Assembly: GCF_900142295.1 (NCBI RefSeq)
Contig: NZ_FSRL01000001.1
Location: 1,426,001 to 1,490,000 of the forward strand
Source: Vannielia litorea
Lineage (GTDB): Bacteria > Pseudomonadota > Alphaproteobacteria > Rhodobacterales > Rhodobacteraceae
Direction: 5' to 3'
DNA: 64,000 nt
Part shown: in pieces, positions 33,654-43,180 of the stretch
Layout of the letters: every line of letters starts with the position of its first letter
How positions within the stretch are numbered: the first letter of the stretch is position 1
Notes under the pieces: generated by a model
The model's database searches: none
Told to the model about the DNA's origin: nothing
What the model saw: the letters and a program-made list of their open reading frames with translations, nothing else
Made by a program: the position numbers and the translations under genes

Positions 33654-34873
33654 GCCTTTCCGAGCGCGCGGCGGCCGGGGGCAAGCTGAGCCGCACCGAG
33701 TTTACCGCGCTCATGGCGATGCTCTTCGCCACAATCGCCTTTTCGACCGACGCGATGCTGCCCGCGATGCCGACCATCGTGGAGGAGCTGACCGCCGATG
33801 CGCCGAACCGGGCACAGCTCATCATCACCTTCTTCATGCTGGGCATGGGGATCGGCACGCTGGTGACCGGCCCGCTCTCCGACGCCTATGGCCGCAAGCC
33901 CACCATCCTTGCCTGCGCCGGGCTCTACATCGGCGGCTCCCTGCTCGCATGGGCGGCGCCCACGCTGGAGCTGCTCCTGGCCGCGCGGGTGATCCAGGGG
34001 CTCGGGGCCGCGGGCCCGCGAATCGTCGGGCTGGCCATCGTGCGCGACCAATACGCGGGCCGGGAGATGGCCAGGTTGGTAAGCTTCATCTTCCTGGTGT
34101 TCTCGCTCTTTCCGGCCGTTGCGCCGCTGATCGGCCAGGGCATCATCGCGGCGTTCGGCTGGCGCGCGATCTTCCTGATGTTCGTGCTCTTCATCGGGGT
34201 TTCGTCGCTCTGGCTCCTGCTGCGTCAGCCCGAGACCCTGCCGCATGAGGCGCGCGTGCCGTTTCGGGCGGGGCCGCTCTGGCAGAACGTGAAGACGGTG
34301 ATCTCCGACCGGACAGTGCGCTTTACCATCGCCGTGCAAATCTTTATCTTTGCACAACTTCTCACGATCCTCTCCACCACCCAGCCGGTCTTTGACGAGG
34401 TCTTCGGCAAGGCAGACAGCTTTGCGCTCTGGTTTGCCGTGATCGCGCTTTGTGCCAGCACCTCGAGCTTTGTGAACGCGCGGTTCGTGATGACGGTGGG
34501 CATGCGGGGGATGGTCATCCGGGCCCTGGTGGGGGTGGCTCTCATCAGCATCTCCGCGCTCGTGATCACGCAGTTCACGCCGCAGGCCTCCACCGCGCAT
34601 TTCGTGGTCTACCTGATCTGGGTCATCACCCTCTTCTACCAGATGGGCCTGACCATGGGAAACCTGAACGCCCTGGCGCTCGAGCCGATGGGCCGGCTCG
34701 CGGGCACCGCGACTTCGGTGATCGGGTCGGTCAGCACCGCCTTCGCGGTGGCCGTCGGAACGCCCATCGGGCAGTTCTTCGACGGCACGACGACGCCGCT
34801 CATCCTGGGCTGCCTGATCTCGGGCCTCATCGCGCTCGGGATCATGCTCTGGATGGGAAATCCCGACAAGTAG
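33650..34873 (+). CDS. Bcr/CflA-type MFS drug efflux transporter
   Basis: A 407-residue membrane protein with twelve hydrophobic segments. FSTDAMLPAMPTI in the first helix, GPLSDAYGRKP between helices 2 and 3 and RVIQGLGAAGPRIVGLAIVRD in helix 4-5 are typical of the Bcr/CflA group, drug/proton antiporters in the inner membrane. The GTG start overlaps the DsbA-like gene. Confidence 0.9.
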   Translation: MSLSERAAAGGKLSRTEFTALMAMLFATIAFSTDAMLPAMPTIVEELTADAPNRAQLIITFFMLGMGIGTLVTGPLSDAYGRKPTILACAGLYIGGSLLAWAAPTLELLLAARVIQGLGAAGPRIVGLAIVRDQYAGREMARLVSFIFLVFSLFPAVAPLIGQGIIAAFGWRAIFLMFVLFIGVSSLWLLLRQPETLPHEARVPFRAGPLWQNVKTVISDRTVRFTIAVQIFIFAQLLTILSTTQPVFDEVFGKADSFALWFAVIALCASTSSFVNARFVMTVGMRGMVIRALVGVALISISALVITQFTPQASTAHFVVYLIWVITLFYQMGLTMGNLNALALEPMGRLAGTATSVIGSVSTAFAVAVGTPIGQFFDGTTTPLILGCLISGLIALGIMLWMGNPDK

Positions 34874-34880
34874 CAGGCGC

Positions 34881-37800
34881 TTACGCCTTTGCCTTCACCT
34901 TGTCGGCCAGGTCGCGGGCGATCGCATAGGCGCCCTTGATCTTGTCGCTGGCCTTCTCCCAGTCGCGCCGGACCACGAGCTTGTTGTCGCGGATCTTCGC
35001 CATGCCGTTCTGCGCCTGGATGAACTCCACGAGGCCGGCCGGGTTGGCGAACTTGTCGTTGTGGAACTGCACGGTGCCGCCCTTCGGCCCGCCATCGAGC
35101 TTGGAGATGCCCGCGCGCTTGCACATCGCCTTGATGCGGACGATCAGCATCAGGGTGTTCACCTCTTTCGGCAACGGGCCGAACCTGTCGATCAACTCGG
35201 CGGCAAAGCCCTCCAGCTCGACCTTGGTGGTGAGCGACGACAGGCGGCGGTAGAGCCCCAGGCGCACATCAAGGTCGGGCACGTAAGCCTCTGGAATCAG
35301 GACAGGAACGCCAAGGTTGATCTGCGGGGCCCATTGACCGTCGTCATCTGTCAGCCCGTCGAACTGGCCGGACTTGATGCGCGCGATCGCGTCTTCCAGC
35401 ATCGACTGGTAAAGCTCGTAGCCCACTTCCTTCACATGGCCCGACTGCTCCTCGCCCACGAGGTTGCCGGCGCCGCGGATGTCGAGATCCTGGCTCGCAA
35501 GCGTGAAGCCGGCGCCGAGGCTGTCGAGAGAGCCCAGCACCCGCAGGCGTTTTTGCGCGCTGTCGGTGAGCGGCATGCGGGGGCGCGTGGTGAGATAGGC
35601 ATAGGCGCGGGTCTTGGCGCGGCCCACCCGGCCCCGGATCTGGTAGAGCTGGGCCAGGCCGAACATGTCGGCGCGGTGCACGATCATGGTGTTGGCGGTC
35701 GGGATGTCGAGGCCCGACTCGACGATGGTGGTGGCCAACAGGATGCCGAACTTGCCGTCGTAAAAGGCGTTCATCTTGTCGTCGAGCTCGCCCGCCGCCA
35801 TCTGGCCATGGGCCACCACGTAGCTGACCTCGGGCACATGGGTTTTCAGGAAGTCCTCGATCTCGGGCAGGTCGGTGAGGCGCGGCACCACGTAGAAGCT
35901 CTGGCCGCCGCGGTAGTGCTCGCGCAGGAGCGCCTCGCGGACGGTGACCGCGTCGAACTCCGACACATAGGTGCGGATGGCGAGGCGGTCGACCGGCGGC
36001 GTGCCGATGATGCTGAGGTCGCGGACGCCGGTGAGCGAGAGTTGCAGCGTGCGCGGGATCGGGGTGGCGGTGAGGGTCAGCACGTGGATGTCGGAGCGCA
36101 TTTCCTTCAGCCGTTCCTTGTGCCCGACCCCGAAGTGCTGCTCTTCGTCGATGACGAGCAGGCCCAGGTCCTTGAAGCGGATTGTCTTGGCCAGCACGGC
36201 ATGGGTGCCGATGACGATATCGACCGTGCCGTCGGCCAGCCCCTTGCGGGTGTCGGCGGCCTGCTTGGCAGACACGAAGCGGGAGAGCTGGCGCACCTTG
36301 AGCGGAAAGCCCCGGAACCGCTCGGCGAAGCCCTTCGCGTGCTGGCGCGCGAGCAGCGTGGTGGGGGCGATGACGGCCACCTGCTTGCCCTGCATGGCCG
36401 CAACGAAGGCCGCGCGCATGGCAACCTCGGTCTTGCCAAAGCCGACATCGCCGCACACGAGCCGGTCCATCGGGCGGCCGGCTTCGAGATCTTCCAGCAC
36501 CTCCGCGATCGCCTTCAGCTGGTCGTCGGTCTCGGTATAGGGGAAGCGGGCCGAGAACTCCTCCCAGGCGTGGGGGATGGGCTCGAGCACGGGCGCCTTG
36601 CGCAGAAGCCGCTCGGCGGCGGTGCGCATGAGCTTTTCGGCGGCGATTCGGATGCGCTCCTTCAGGCGGGCCTTCTTGGCCTGCCAGGCGCCGCCGCCCA
36701 GCTTGTCGAGCAGGCCCTCCTCGTGGCCGTAGCGGGAGAGCAGCTCGATGTTCTCCACCGGCAGGTAGAGCCGGGCGGCTTCGGCATATTCGAGGTGGAT
36801 CATCTCGTGATCGGCGCCGAGCGCGTTGACCACCTCGAGGCCCATGTAGCGGCCGACGCCATGGTCGACATGCACCACGAGGTCTCCGGGGCTGAGGCTT
36901 TGCGCCTCGGTCAGAAAGTTGTCGGCCCGGCGCTTGCGCTTGGGCGCGCGGATGAGCCGGTCGCCCAGCACGTCCTGCTCGGATATCACGGTGAGGCCCG
37001 GCTCGGTGAAGCCGTGCTCCAGCGGCCAGATCGCGAGAAAGACGCCGCCCTTGCCCTCCGGCACGTCGCGCCAGTCGGTGATCGGGGTGGCGCCGTCCAG
37101 CCCCTCGTCGGCCATCAGCCCCGCGAGCCGCTCGCGCGCGCCCTCGGAATAGGAGGCGATCACCACTTGCCCCTGCCGGCGCTGCGCCTCGACATGGGTC
37201 TTCAAGGCGCCGAAAAGGCTGAGGTTTTCCTGCTGGCGCTCGGGCGAGAAGTTGCGGCCGATCCGGCCGCCCGCGTCCAGCACGCCGGGCCCGGTGCTCT
37301 GCGGCAGCGGCGAGAGCTGGATCACCCGGCGGCCCTGCATCTCCGCCTCCCAGGCCGCATCGTTCAGGTAGAGGCCGGCGGGCGGTGCGGCCTTGTAGCT
37401 GCCGCCGAGCCGGGCCTTGGAGCTGGCCGCCTCGCGGCGGTTGTCGTAGCTATCGGTGATGCTCTCCCACCGGGCGAGCCGGGCCGGCGTGAACTGGTCG
37501 TCCAGCATCACCGCGGCCTCGGGCAGATAGGTGAAGAGCGTATCGAGGCGCGCGTGGAAGAGCGGCAGCCAGTGCTCGAAGCCGGCGTGCTTGCGGCCCG
37601 CGCTCACCGCCTCGTAGAGCGGATCGTCGGAACCGGCGGCGCCGAACTCGATCCGGTAGTTCTGCCGGAAGCGGGTGATCGAGGCCTCGTCCAGCACCAC
37701 CTCGGAGGCGGGCGAGAGCTCGATGCGGGTGAGCTTTTCGGTCGTGCGCTGGGTGACCGGGTCGAAGCGGCGGGCCCCGTCGAGGATATCGCCGAAGAGA

Positions 37801-38324
37801 TCGAGCCGCACCGGGCCGCCCTCGCCCGGCGGAAAGATGTCGATGATGCCGCCCCGAATGGCAAAGTCGCCAGGCTCGAGCACGGTGGGTGCTTGGGAAA
37901 AGCCCATGCGGACGAGGAAGCTGCGTAGCGCATCTTCGTTCACCTGCTCGCCTACGGTCGCCACGAAGCTGGAGGCCGCCACGAGCGCCTTCGCCGGCAC
38001 CCGCTGGGTCGCCGCGTTGAGCGTGGTCAGCAGCACGAAGCGGCCCGTCATGCCGCCTGCAAGCGCCGAAAGCGTGGCCATCCGGCGGGCCGAGATGTCA
38101 GGGTTGGGCGAGACCCGGTCGTAGGGCAGACAATCCCAGCCGGGAAACTCGATGACCGGCACGCCCGGCGCGAAGAAGGCCAGTGCCGCGCGCATCTCGG
38201 CCAGGCGCTTGTCGTCGCGGGCGCAATGCACCACGGGCGCGCCGCGCTCCAGCTCGCGGGCGATCAGGAGGGCGTCGAATCCCTCGGGCGCGCCGCCCAG
38301 GGTTATGCGCGTCGTCTCTCTCAT
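34881..38324 (-). CDS. mfd: Transcription-repair coupling factor Mfd
   Basis: A 1147-residue protein. It has the UvrB-like N-terminal half, the RNA polymerase-interacting domain (EYAEAARLYLPVENIELLSRY leads into it), a superfamily 2 translocase with Walker A GDVGFGKTE near residue 630 and a DEEQ box, and the C-terminal TRCF domain. It displaces stalled RNA polymerase and recruits UvrA. The ATG at 38324 has GGAG 11 bp upstream; the frame extension beyond it lacks homology. Confidence 0.97.
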   Translation of the reverse strand: MRETTRITLGGAPEGFDALLIARELERGAPVVHCARDDKRLAEMRAALAFFAPGVPVIEFPGWDCLPYDRVSPNPDISARRMATLSALAGGMTGRFVLLTTLNAATQRVPAKALVAASSFVATVGEQVNEDALRSFLVRMGFSQAPTVLEPGDFAIRGGIIDIFPPGEGGPVRLDLFGDILDGARRFDPVTQRTTEKLTRIELSPASEVVLDEASITRFRQNYRIEFGAAGSDDPLYEAVSAGRKHAGFEHWLPLFHARLDTLFTYLPEAAVMLDDQFTPARLARWESITDSYDNRREAASSKARLGGSYKAAPPAGLYLNDAAWEAEMQGRRVIQLSPLPQSTGPGVLDAGGRIGRNFSPERQQENLSLFGALKTHVEAQRRQGQVVIASYSEGARERLAGLMADEGLDGATPITDWRDVPEGKGGVFLAIWPLEHGFTEPGLTVISEQDVLGDRLIRAPKRKRRADNFLTEAQSLSPGDLVVHVDHGVGRYMGLEVVNALGADHEMIHLEYAEAARLYLPVENIELLSRYGHEEGLLDKLGGGAWQAKKARLKERIRIAAEKLMRTAAERLLRKAPVLEPIPHAWEEFSARFPYTETDDQLKAIAEVLEDLEAGRPMDRLVCGDVGFGKTEVAMRAAFVAAMQGKQVAVIAPTTLLARQHAKGFAERFRGFPLKVRQLSRFVSAKQAADTRKGLADGTVDIVIGTHAVLAKTIRFKDLGLLVIDEEQHFGVGHKERLKEMRSDIHVLTLTATPIPRTLQLSLTGVRDLSIIGTPPVDRLAIRTYVSEFDAVTVREALLREHYRGGQSFYVVPRLTDLPEIEDFLKTHVPEVSYVVAHGQMAAGELDDKMNAFYDGKFGILLATTIVESGLDIPTANTMIVHRADMFGLAQLYQIRGRVGRAKTRAYAYLTTRPRMPLTDSAQKRLRVLGSLDSLGAGFTLASQDLDIRGAGNLVGEEQSGHVKEVGYELYQSMLEDAIARIKSGQFDGLTDDDGQWAPQINLGVPVLIPEAYVPDLDVRLGLYRRLSSLTTKVELEGFAAELIDRFGPLPKEVNTLMLIVRIKAMCKRAGISKLDGGPKGGTVQFHNDKFANPAGLVEFIQAQNGMAKIRDNKLVVRRDWEKASDKIKGAYAIARDLADKVKAKA

Positions 38325-38429
38325 CAGGAGGCTCCAACTACCCCGCCGGGGGCCGAAGTCAACCTGCCCCCTCTTCTTGGTCCAAATACCTCGGGGGTGT
38401 GGGGGCAGCGCCCCCACTCCGCCCCCGCC

Positions 38430-38948
38430 TCAGATCGCGCCGATCGAGAGGTTCTGCCACATGCCCCACATCGCGGTGACGAAGATCGAGAGCATGCCGA
38501 TCACCTGCGTGGTGAACCGGTGGCGGTGCATCCGGCCATAGAGGCCGTCGCCATCGGCGGCGCGGATGCCGCGGGCGCAGCGCACGCCCAGGCCCAGCAC
38601 CAGGCTCATGGGGGCGGCCAGCAGGAACACGGCCTGGCTGAACTCGGAGCCATACCAGAAGCCGATGATCGCCAGCGACGTGAGTGTGAAGAAGACGATG
38701 CCGATGAGCCAGAGCCCGGCCTGGTCGGCGATGTAGAGGATGCGGTTGACGTTGACCCGGACCATGTCGTGCAGGTCGGCCTCGGCTTCGCCGCCCTGGC
38801 GCCTTGCCCGTTGCACCAGATCCCAGGGCACGCCGAGCACGAAATGCGAGGAGGTCGACCAGACGACGGCGAGGGCGATCCAGTACCACAGGTTCGAGAA
38901 CGACCGCATGTCGATCAGCTCGAAGACGGTGTCGTACCAGTCCAGCAC
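38430..38948 (-). CDS. Conserved four-helix membrane protein of unknown function
   Basis: A 172-residue protein with about four membrane segments and a cytoplasmic-looking loop EADLHDMVRVNVNR. MRSFSNLWYWIALAVVWS near the start is a well-kept sequence in Rhodobacteraceae. Function unknown. It is divergent from hemB, 139 bp away. Confidence 0.75.
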   Translation of the reverse strand: MLDWYDTVFELIDMRSFSNLWYWIALAVVWSTSSHFVLGVPWDLVQRARRQGGEAEADLHDMVRVNVNRILYIADQAGLWLIGIVFFTLTSLAIIGFWYGSEFSQAVFLLAAPMSLVLGLGVRCARGIRAADGDGLYGRMHRHRFTTQVIGMLSIFVTAMWGMWQNLSIGAI

Positions 38949-39087
38949 CTGTATCTGCCCCTCTGGCCCGTTGCGGCCCCTTGTCGAAGTTCGCGCAATC
39001 TAGCCGCATGTGCAGGGAATGGAAGCCTTGTCGCGGCGCAAAATCCGTGGCACGGCGCAGTCTGTGACTGAAAAGCGAGGTTCTCCC

Positions 39088-40089
39088 ATGCGCCCCACCG
39101 TCGCCCCCTACCCTGCCGCCCGTTTGCGGCGCACCCGGACGAGCCCGGCGATCCGCGGGCTGGTGCGCGAAACCACGGTCACCGCCGACGATCTGATCTG
39201 GCCGGTGTTCCTGCGCGACGGCGCGGGAGAGCGCACCGCCGTGCCCTCCATGCCCGGCGTGGAGCGGCTGACGGTGGATCTCGTGGCGGAGGCGGCTCAG
39301 GAGGCGGCCGAGCTGGGGATCCCGGCGATCTGCCTGTTTCCCTACACCGGCCCCGAGGCGCGCACCGAGGATTGCGCCATGGCCTGGGACCCCGAGAACC
39401 TGACCAATCGGGCGATCCGCGCGATCAAGGCCGCCGCGCCGGAGATTGCCGTGATGACCGACATCGCGCTCGACCCTTACAACATCAACGGCCATGACGG
39501 CTTCGTGGTGGGGGGTCAGATCGTCAACGACGAGACGGTGGAGGCGCTGGTGAAGATGGCGCTGGCCCAGGCCGAGGCGGGGGCCGATATCCTCGGCCCC
39601 TCCGACATGATGGATGGCCGGATCGGCGCGATCCGGACGGCGCTGGAGGCGGCGGGGCATCGCAACGTGTCGATTCTCAGCTATGCCGCCAAATACGCCT
39701 CGGCCTTCTACGGGCCGTTCCGCGATGCGGTGGGGGCCTCCGCCGCGCTGACCGGCGACAAGAACACCTACCAGATGGACCCGGCCAACAGTGACGAGGC
39801 GTTGCGGACGGTCGCACGCGACCTCGCCGAGGGCGCCGACATGGTGATGGTCAAGCCCGGCCTGCCCTATCTCGATATCATCCGCAGGGTGCGCGACACC
39901 TTCGGCGCGCCCACCTTCGCCTACCAGGTGAGCGGCGAATACGCGATGATCGAGGCCGCCGCCGCAAACGGCTGGATCGACGGCGAGAAGGTGATGGTGG
40001 AGAGCCTGATGGCCTTCAAGCGCGCGGGCTGCATGGGGGTGCTGACCTACTTCGCCCCCCGGATGGCGCGGCGGCTGAAGGCGGGGTGA
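39088..40089 (+). CDS. hemB: Delta-aminolevulinic acid dehydratase (porphobilinogen synthase)
   Basis: A 333-residue enzyme that joins two aminolevulinates into porphobilinogen for heme, siroheme and chlorophylls. Schiff-base lysines are seen as Lys202 (SYAAKYAS) and Lys256 (MVMVKPGLPY). The metal loop reads DIALDPYNINGHDG (125-138), the Asp type that lacks the zinc cysteines. The ATG at 39088 has a GAGG site; the frame is open upstream. Confidence 0.97.
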   Translation: MRPTVAPYPAARLRRTRTSPAIRGLVRETTVTADDLIWPVFLRDGAGERTAVPSMPGVERLTVDLVAEAAQEAAELGIPAICLFPYTGPEARTEDCAMAWDPENLTNRAIRAIKAAAPEIAVMTDIALDPYNINGHDGFVVGGQIVNDETVEALVKMALAQAEAGADILGPSDMMDGRIGAIRTALEAAGHRNVSILSYAAKYASAFYGPFRDAVGASAALTGDKNTYQMDPANSDEALRTVARDLAEGADMVMVKPGLPYLDIIRRVRDTFGAPTFAYQVSGEYAMIEAAAANGWIDGEKVMVESLMAFKRAGCMGVLTYFAPRMARRLKAG

Positions 40090-40165
40090 GGGTGCGGTGG
40101 TGCGCAGGCCGCGCTCCGGACCCCGCTTTGCGGGCCATTTTCCGCCCATATGACCTCAACTTGTG

Positions 40166-40194
40166 GTGACAAGCCGCCGCGCACCCCCTATAGA
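40166..40194 (+). promoter_or_regulatory. Sigma-70-type promoter of the SYLF lipoprotein gene
   Basis: GTGACA and TATAGA with a 17-bp spacer, giving a leader of about 45 nt before the ATG at 40246. Confidence 0.55.
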
Positions 40195-40245
40195 TGGGCC
40201 AAACCGGCGCAAAACAGCCGGATCGAGGCATAAGGACAGGCGGAT

Positions 40246-40809
40246 ATGATGAGCAAACTCCCCAATCGACGTGTATTCCTTGCCGGGCTCGGCGCGACCA
40301 CCGTGCTTTCGGCCTGCGGCAATGGTGTAGGCACCAACAACGGTGCAAAGATCGACGCCCGGGTGGACAGCACGCGGAACTACCTGTTCTCGCGCTACCC
40401 CGGCACTGCGGATCTCGAGGCAAAGTCTGCTGGCGTGCTCTACATGCCGTTGGTCACCAAGGCGGGCTTCGGGGTGGGGGGCAGCTACGGACGCGGCGCG
40501 CTGCGGATCGACAATGCGACGGTCGATTACTACGCCGCGCTTCAGGCCAACTTCGGGCTCCAGATCGGCGCCCAGCAATATGCCCATGCGCTGTTCTTCA
40601 TGACGCCCGCGTCCCTGCGCGACTTCCGCACCTCCACGGGGTGGTCGGTGGGCGCCGATGCGGAATACGCGCTGAACGACAATGCCGGCAACCTGAGCGC
40701 CGAGACGCTCACGGCGCTGGCCCCGGTCATTGCCGTGATCTTCGGCCAGGCCGGGCTGATCCTCGGGGCGACGCTGGAAGGCACAAAATACAATCGGATC
40801 ATCCCCTGA
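40246..40809 (+). CDS. SYLF-domain (Ysc84-like) lipoprotein
   Basis: A 187-residue protein with an Arg-Arg pair and hydrophobic stretch ending in the lipobox LSAC (Cys24), so it is likely exported (perhaps by Tat) and lipidated. The rest is a SYLF/BSH lipid-binding domain: AGVLYMPLVTKAGFGVGGSYGRGAL and the IGAQQYAHALFFM block. Monocistronic: its own promoter and a strong terminator flank it. Confidence 0.88.
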   Translation: MMSKLPNRRVFLAGLGATTVLSACGNGVGTNNGAKIDARVDSTRNYLFSRYPGTADLEAKSAGVLYMPLVTKAGFGVGGSYGRGALRIDNATVDYYAALQANFGLQIGAQQYAHALFFMTPASLRDFRTSTGWSVGADAEYALNDNAGNLSAETLTALAPVIAVIFGQAGLILGATLEGTKYNRIIP

Positions 40810-40836
40810 ACGGGTGGCCACAAGACCGACCTCAAG

Positions 40837-40863
40837 GGCACCCTTCGGGGTGCCTTTTTTCTT
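40837..40863 (+). terminator. Rho-independent terminator of the SYLF gene
   Basis: GGCACCC pairs with GGGTGCC around a TTCG tetraloop, followed by TTTTTTCTTT, 27 bp past the stop. Confidence 0.92.
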
Positions 40864-41005
40864 TGCCGTGGGCCCATCTCCCCGGGCCGAGGCGAGGTGC
40901 GGGAGAGTGCTGCCACGCGGAGCCCTGCGCCGAATTGCGCTATACAGCGGCTGCCGCTGCCTGTAGAGAGCGGCGCTTCAGCCCCTCTCTTGCCGGACAC
41001 CCCTC

Positions 41006-43174
41006 GTGAAACAAGCCCTTGCCGATGCCATAGCCGACCGTGGCTACACCACCCTGACCCCGGTGCAGGAGGCGGTGAGCGACCCTCGGCACGCGGGCGC
41101 GGACATGCTGGTGTCGGCGCAGACCGGCTCGGGCAAGACGCTGGGCTTCGGGATCGCCATCGCGCCGACGCTGCTGGGCGAGGCGGAGGTGTTCGAAGCC
41201 GCGGAGGCCCCGCTGGCGCTGGTGATCGCACCGACCCGCGAACTGGCTTTGCAGGTGAAGCGCGAGCTGTCATGGCTCTATGCCAAGGCGGGCGCCGTGG
41301 TGGCCTCCTGCGTGGGCGGGATGGACATGCGCGACGAGCGGCGGGCCCTGGCGCGCGGCGCGCATATCGTGGTGGCCACGCCGGGCCGCCTGCGCGACCA
41401 TATCCTGCGCGGCTCGATGGAGATGCAATCCATCCGCGCGATCGTGCTCGACGAGGCCGACGAGATGCTCGACCTGGGCTTTCGGGAGGAGCTGGAGTTC
41501 ATTCTCGGTGAAGCGCCAGAAGAGCGGCAGACGCTGCTCTTTTCGGCCACGGTGCCGCCTGCGATCGAACATATGGCGAAGAGCTACCAGCGCGAGGCCG
41601 TGCGGATCGAGACCAAGGCCGAGGCCTCGCAGCATGCCGATATCGAGTATCTTGCCATGGCGGTCGCCGAGGCCGACCTGGAGCATTGCGTCATCAACGT
41701 GCTGCGCTACTACGAGGCACCCAACGCCATCGTCTTTGCCAACACCCGCGCCACAGTGGGCCGGATCACCACGCGGCTCGCGAACCGGGGCTTCAAGGTG
41801 GTTGCGCTCTCGGGCGAGCTTTCGCAGCAGGAGCGCACCAATGCGCTGCAGGCCATGCGCGACGGTCGGGCGCGGGTCTGCGTGGCCACCGATGTGGCGG
41901 CGCGGGGCATCGACCTGCCCAATCTCGACCTCGTGGTGCATGCCGAGTTGCCGGGCAGCCATGAAACCCTGCTGCACCGCTCGGGCCGCACTGGCCGCGC
42001 GGGCCGCAAGGGCGTGAGCGTTCTGGTCGTCACCCCGCGCAGCAAGAAGAAGGCGCTGCGCGTGCTGGGCATGGCGCAGCTCACCGCGCAGTGGGCCGAG
42101 CCGCCCTCGGCGGAGGCGGTGCAGGCCCGCGATGCGGAGCGGATGCTCGAAGACCCGGTGTGGGAGGAAGCCCCGCGCGAGGAGGAGGTCGAGGCGATCG
42201 GGCGGCTGGTGGAACGTTTCAGCCCCGAACAGCTTGCGGCGGCTTTTCTGCGCAACTACGCGACCCAGCATTCCGCGCCCGAGGAGCTTTCGGGGGGCGA
42301 TCTCAAGCCGCGGCCGCGCGAGGAGTTCGGAGCCTCGGTCTGGTTCTCGGTGAGCCAGGGGCGGAACCAGGGGGCCGAGCCGCGCCGGTTGCTGCCGATG
42401 CTCTGCAAGGGCGGCGGGCTGACGCGGGACGACCTTGGCGCCATCCGGATCGGGCCGGACGAGAGCTATGTGCAGGTGCGCGAGGGCGCGGTGCAGCGGC
42501 TGATCGACCACCTGGGCGAAAGCATGGCCGTGGAGGGCAGCACCCGACTTGCGCGGGTTGACGGGGTCCCCGACGGGTTGGACCGGCCTGCACGTGGCCC
42601 GAAACCGGGGCCGAAGCCCGAGCGGAAGGGCAAGTTCGAGAAGCCGGCCAGGCCACGGCGAGAGCCGCGCCCGGAGCGCGACGCGCCAGCGGAGGAGCGG
42701 GCCGAGGCCCCTGCCCCGCAGCCTGCGCCTGAGGTCACGCCCGAGGCCGCGCTGAAGGTTGCAGCCGAGCCGATGCGCGAAGAGAGCAAGCCGCCGCGCA
42801 AGCCGCGCCATGGCGCACCCTCGACGGGCTATCGCGCCGGGGCATCGGACCCGAGCGCGCCGATGGGCGCACCGCGCCGCAAGGGGCCGCCGCCGCCTGC
42901 GGGCAAGCCTTCAAGCAAGAAGAACCGGGCGCGGGCTGCCGAGGGCGGCGAAACCCCCCCCTACCGCAAGGACGGCAAGCCGGGCGGAAAGCCTGCGGGC
43001 AGGTTCGGTGGCAAACCGGGCGACCGGCCTGCGGGCAAGTTCGGCGGAAAGCCGGGTGGAAAGCCCGGCGGCAAGCCGGGTGGAGGCTTCAGCGGCAAAC
43101 CGGGCGGCAAACCTGGCGGGCGTCCGGGTGGGAAGCCCGCCGGGAAGTTCTCGGGGCCGAAGCGCGGAAACTGA
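41006..43174 (+). CDS. DEAD-box RNA helicase with DbpA-like domain and Gly-Lys-Pro tail
   Basis: A 722-residue helicase: AQTGSGKT, PTRELA, DEAD, SAT and HRSGRTGRAGRKG motifs in order within ~370 residues, a DbpA-type RNA-binding domain at ~440-515 (SVWFSVSQGRNQGAEPRRLL), then a long basic, low-complexity tail. The last ~70 residues are repeated GKPGG units. Probably acts in ribosome assembly or cold adaptation. The start is a GTG with a weak ribosome site. Confidence 0.93.
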   Translation: MKQALADAIADRGYTTLTPVQEAVSDPRHAGADMLVSAQTGSGKTLGFGIAIAPTLLGEAEVFEAAEAPLALVIAPTRELALQVKRELSWLYAKAGAVVASCVGGMDMRDERRALARGAHIVVATPGRLRDHILRGSMEMQSIRAIVLDEADEMLDLGFREELEFILGEAPEERQTLLFSATVPPAIEHMAKSYQREAVRIETKAEASQHADIEYLAMAVAEADLEHCVINVLRYYEAPNAIVFANTRATVGRITTRLANRGFKVVALSGELSQQERTNALQAMRDGRARVCVATDVAARGIDLPNLDLVVHAELPGSHETLLHRSGRTGRAGRKGVSVLVVTPRSKKKALRVLGMAQLTAQWAEPPSAEAVQARDAERMLEDPVWEEAPREEEVEAIGRLVERFSPEQLAAAFLRNYATQHSAPEELSGGDLKPRPREEFGASVWFSVSQGRNQGAEPRRLLPMLCKGGGLTRDDLGAIRIGPDESYVQVREGAVQRLIDHLGESMAVEGSTRLARVDGVPDGLDRPARGPKPGPKPERKGKFEKPARPRREPRPERDAPAEERAEAPAPQPAPEVTPEAALKVAAEPMREESKPPRKPRHGAPSTGYRAGASDPSAPMGAPRRKGPPPPAGKPSSKKNRARAAEGGETPPYRKDGKPGGKPAGRFGGKPGDRPAGKFGGKPGGKPGGKPGGGFSGKPGGKPGGRPGGKPAGKFSGPKRGN
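42965..43165 (+). repeat. Degenerate 15-bp repeats encoding the GKPGG tail
   Basis: Short in-frame repeats around GGCAAGCCGGGCGGA code for GKPGG, GKPAG and GGKPG units in the last part of the helicase gene. Such tracts tend to vary in length between strains. Confidence 0.7.
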
Positions 43175-43180
43175 ACGCGG

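Noticed and set aside
35061..37928. A 955-codon open frame antisense to mfd
   Set aside because: It is the mirror of a high-GC coding gene; its translation is low-complexity (His/Gly/Ala/Val-rich), while the opposite strand is clearly Mfd.
38359..40149. A 596-codon minus-strand frame opposite hemB
   Set aside because: It is a composite of hemB antisense and another frame of the small membrane-protein gene; it has no domains.
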